A stretch of 64,000 bases of DNA from Rotaria sp. Silwood1 (Eukaryota > Rotifera > Eurotatoria > Philodinida > Philodinidae): assembly GCA_905250075.1 (NCBI GenBank), contig CAJNOP010000017.1:2218770-2282769 (forward strand), read 5' to 3'. The translations under genes were made by a program, and so were the position numbers. The notes under the pieces were generated by a model. That model was not told where the DNA came from. It ran no database searches and worked only from the letters and a program-made list of their open reading frames with translations. Positions 62,510 through 64,000 of this stretch are shown here, in pieces; the first letter of the stretch is position 1, and each line of letters opens with the position of its first letter.

Positions 62510-64000
62510 ATGGAAACAGTTCTTGGTCGTGGTTATTCAATAAATGAAGAATTTGGTATAACAGATTTTTATTCACCACCATCAAGTATTATTGATCAAG
62601 ATGAAGAACAAGATGATGATTTGTTCTATCTTCAAGACGAAAACAATGAACTTGAATTAACTAATAATTTAATTCTTTCTTCTTCATCTATTAACGAAAT
62701 TACTGATACTAATTCAAGTAAATTGAATATTTATCTGTCAAAAGTAAAAAACAAAAAAAAAATTTTCGTTTTTTTTTAATTAATAGAAGATTGGCTCAAA
62801 CCATTACCATTAAAATTAATGTCTATTGAGACGACACCACCACCAACACCTCTTATACCACGACGTTTACTCGATCCTATAAATAATACAACAACGGCTT
62901 TTCAAAATATGACAATTAATAATACTATACCAATAACACCAACAAAATTTACGGATATACCTACACCAAATTGGTCATTGAATACGACATCAGTTAGTCC
63001 ATTATTTCCATGTACTAAAGCAAATACACCTAAAACAACAACAAATTTATTAACACCAACAAATATTGATCGTTACCATATTGAACATCGTCAACTATCA
63101 GATTCAATATACAAATCATCAACAAGTAAATATTTTCTAATAAATTCAAATTCATTTTATTTTATTTTTATAGCACTTGGTACAACAGCAAATACACATC
63201 AATCAATATCTGTTCAACATACTGAAGTCAACAATGGTATGTAATAAAAACTGTTAGTGCAATTCATACGAGCTTAAAATGTGAAATACTATGTATCTGT
63301 TATTGCTAATCACAGAGAAATTGTTTTAGCTGTGGCTCTGGGAAGAAAGCCAATCTGACGCTGAGTTTTTGCAGTCTATTGCTTGAGCTCGTCGAGTTCA
63401 AAATTTTTAGCGCTAGAGCCGGATCCACTTCCAGTTAATGAAAAATTTCATTAGCCAGACTGAACTAGGAACAATCCGATGGGAACCTACTAGTGGTACT
63501 GAAGTTTACATACAGTACTTTATCGATACTTGTCGATCGAAGAATGTAATCATTCAGCCATGACGTCTTAGGACGAGACGTTAGTGATACACCGTCTTTG
63601 ATCGTGTTTGAAAAAAATTAAAAATAAAGAAGTCGTTTGTGTTTAGAAACAAGTCGTTTGTATTCTTATGTGGATCATGTCGATGGATTATCATCAAATG
63701 TTCGAACAGTTTGTACAACATCATCGAATTCTTGGTCCACTTTTGATGATACACATTCTATGCCATCACAAATCTCTATTAATAAAAATTCATTTGTACC
63801 TCAAATCAATATGAAACCACCACCTTGTTTAAATAATTCTTTATTTCCTCAACGAATCAATTCAATTGTCCCAAATTCGAATGGTTCATATAGTCATTCA
63901 TCATCTTTTGCACATCAACAATATCCATCTCATGATCCATGGTTTTTATCTGATATGTCAACAATAGTACGTCAAAATCAACAAAATACAAATATATTAT
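62510..64000 (+). CDS. Unrecognised low-complexity protein, runs off the window
   Basis: Proposed exons 62510-62743, 62787-63125, 63174-63236 and 63647 to beyond 64000. The first (METVLGRGYSINEEFGITDF, then an acidic DQDEEQDDDLFYLQDENNE stretch) and the later ones (ETTPPPTPLIPRRLLDP, then Thr/Asn/Pro-rich and Ser/His/Gln-rich sequence) look like one disordered regulatory protein. No folded domain is visible before the window ends. One join is unresolved: the donor at 62744 leaves phase 0, but the only acceptor, at 62786, needs phase 1 to keep the frame into DWLKPLPLKLMS. Either an alternative splice site, an indel or a start at 62819 explains this. The remaining joins (phase 1 each) agree. 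I do not recognise the family. Confidence 0.6.
63237..63646. repeat. Intron with dispersed repeat patches
   Basis: This 410-bp intron holds a stretch at about 63244-63315 related to 51.85 kb and, reversed, to 14.4 kb, then a more GC-rich patch at about 63395-63520 related to 40.7 and 46.1 kb. Next to the acceptor, an AAGTCGTTTGT word occurs on both sides of the splice site (about 63630 and 63651), a small local duplication. Confidence 0.45.

Noticed and set aside
1-64000. tRNA genes, rRNA, CRISPR arrays or telomeric repeats
   Set aside because: I looked for T-arm consensus words and regularly spaced repeats by eye and found none; a covariance-model scan would be more sensitive.

Overview
The window looks like nuclear DNA of a rotifer, most likely a bdelloid (Adineta/Rotaria type). 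It is strongly AT-rich. Genes have many short spliceosomal introns of about 45-75 nt plus a few long ones. The gene content is animal (aristaless-type homeobox, ANAPC4, FKBP52-like, TMEM144, LSM4, RAD6-type E2) mixed with the six-bladed NHL and bacterial-looking kelch proteins that are abundant in bdelloids. Many start codons lie 9-32 nt after a good 3' splice acceptor, which fits the spliced-leader trans-splicing known from rotifers. Genus and species cannot be fixed from the sequence. No retrovirus-like or other capsid-bearing element was recognised.

Layout. 0.5-1.4 kb holds an NHL-repeat protein (minus strand), followed by a gene-poor stretch to 8.5 kb. Then come LSM4 (8.6-9.2 kb, plus), a RAD6/UBE2A-B type ubiquitin-conjugating enzyme (10.9-11.5 kb, plus) and, converging on it, a 1249-residue LRR-Roc-COR (Roco) protein (19.1-11.8 kb, minus) whose two long introns carry inverted-repeat elements. 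19.4-42.6 kb is a one-direction tandem array of six intact genes and one dead gene, interrupted only by a decayed kelch gene on the other strand (34.5-36.9 kb), a 1.26-kb foldback element and a mariner-type remnant. 44.2-47.5 kb is an FKBP4/5-type co-chaperone with a heat-shock element just upstream. It converges on TMEM144 (47.7-49.0 kb, minus). A short orphan membrane protein (49.3-50.2 kb) and 3 kb of empty DNA follow. 53.2-55.2 kb is an aristaless-like (Alx) homeobox gene (minus), 55.8-61.7 kb is ANAPC4 (minus, 15 exons), and from 62.5 kb an unrecognised Ser/Thr/Asn/Pro-rich protein runs off the window end.

The candidate undescribed system is the tandem array. Each member encodes about 235-248 residues: an amphipathic coiled-coil block ending near a conserved LLxxCxxLKFEL stretch, a fast-diverging hydrophilic linker, and a C-terminal C-x2-C-x15-H-x3-H finger. 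That spacing is the one found in the ubiquitin-binding UBZ1 fingers of the autophagy receptors TAX1BP1 and CALCOCO2/NDP52. All intact members share one phase-2 intron just before the finger exon, a splice acceptor just upstream of the ATG and, in most, a related 50-bp upstream block. This suggests a lineage-specific family of small ubiquitin-binding adaptors, but that role is inferred from the finger alone.

The multi-exon models for LSM4, the E2, Roco, FKBP4, TMEM144, Alx, ANAPC4 and the six array genes were built by hand from GT/AG sites. Each keeps one continuous frame with a total length divisible by three, which is strong internal support.
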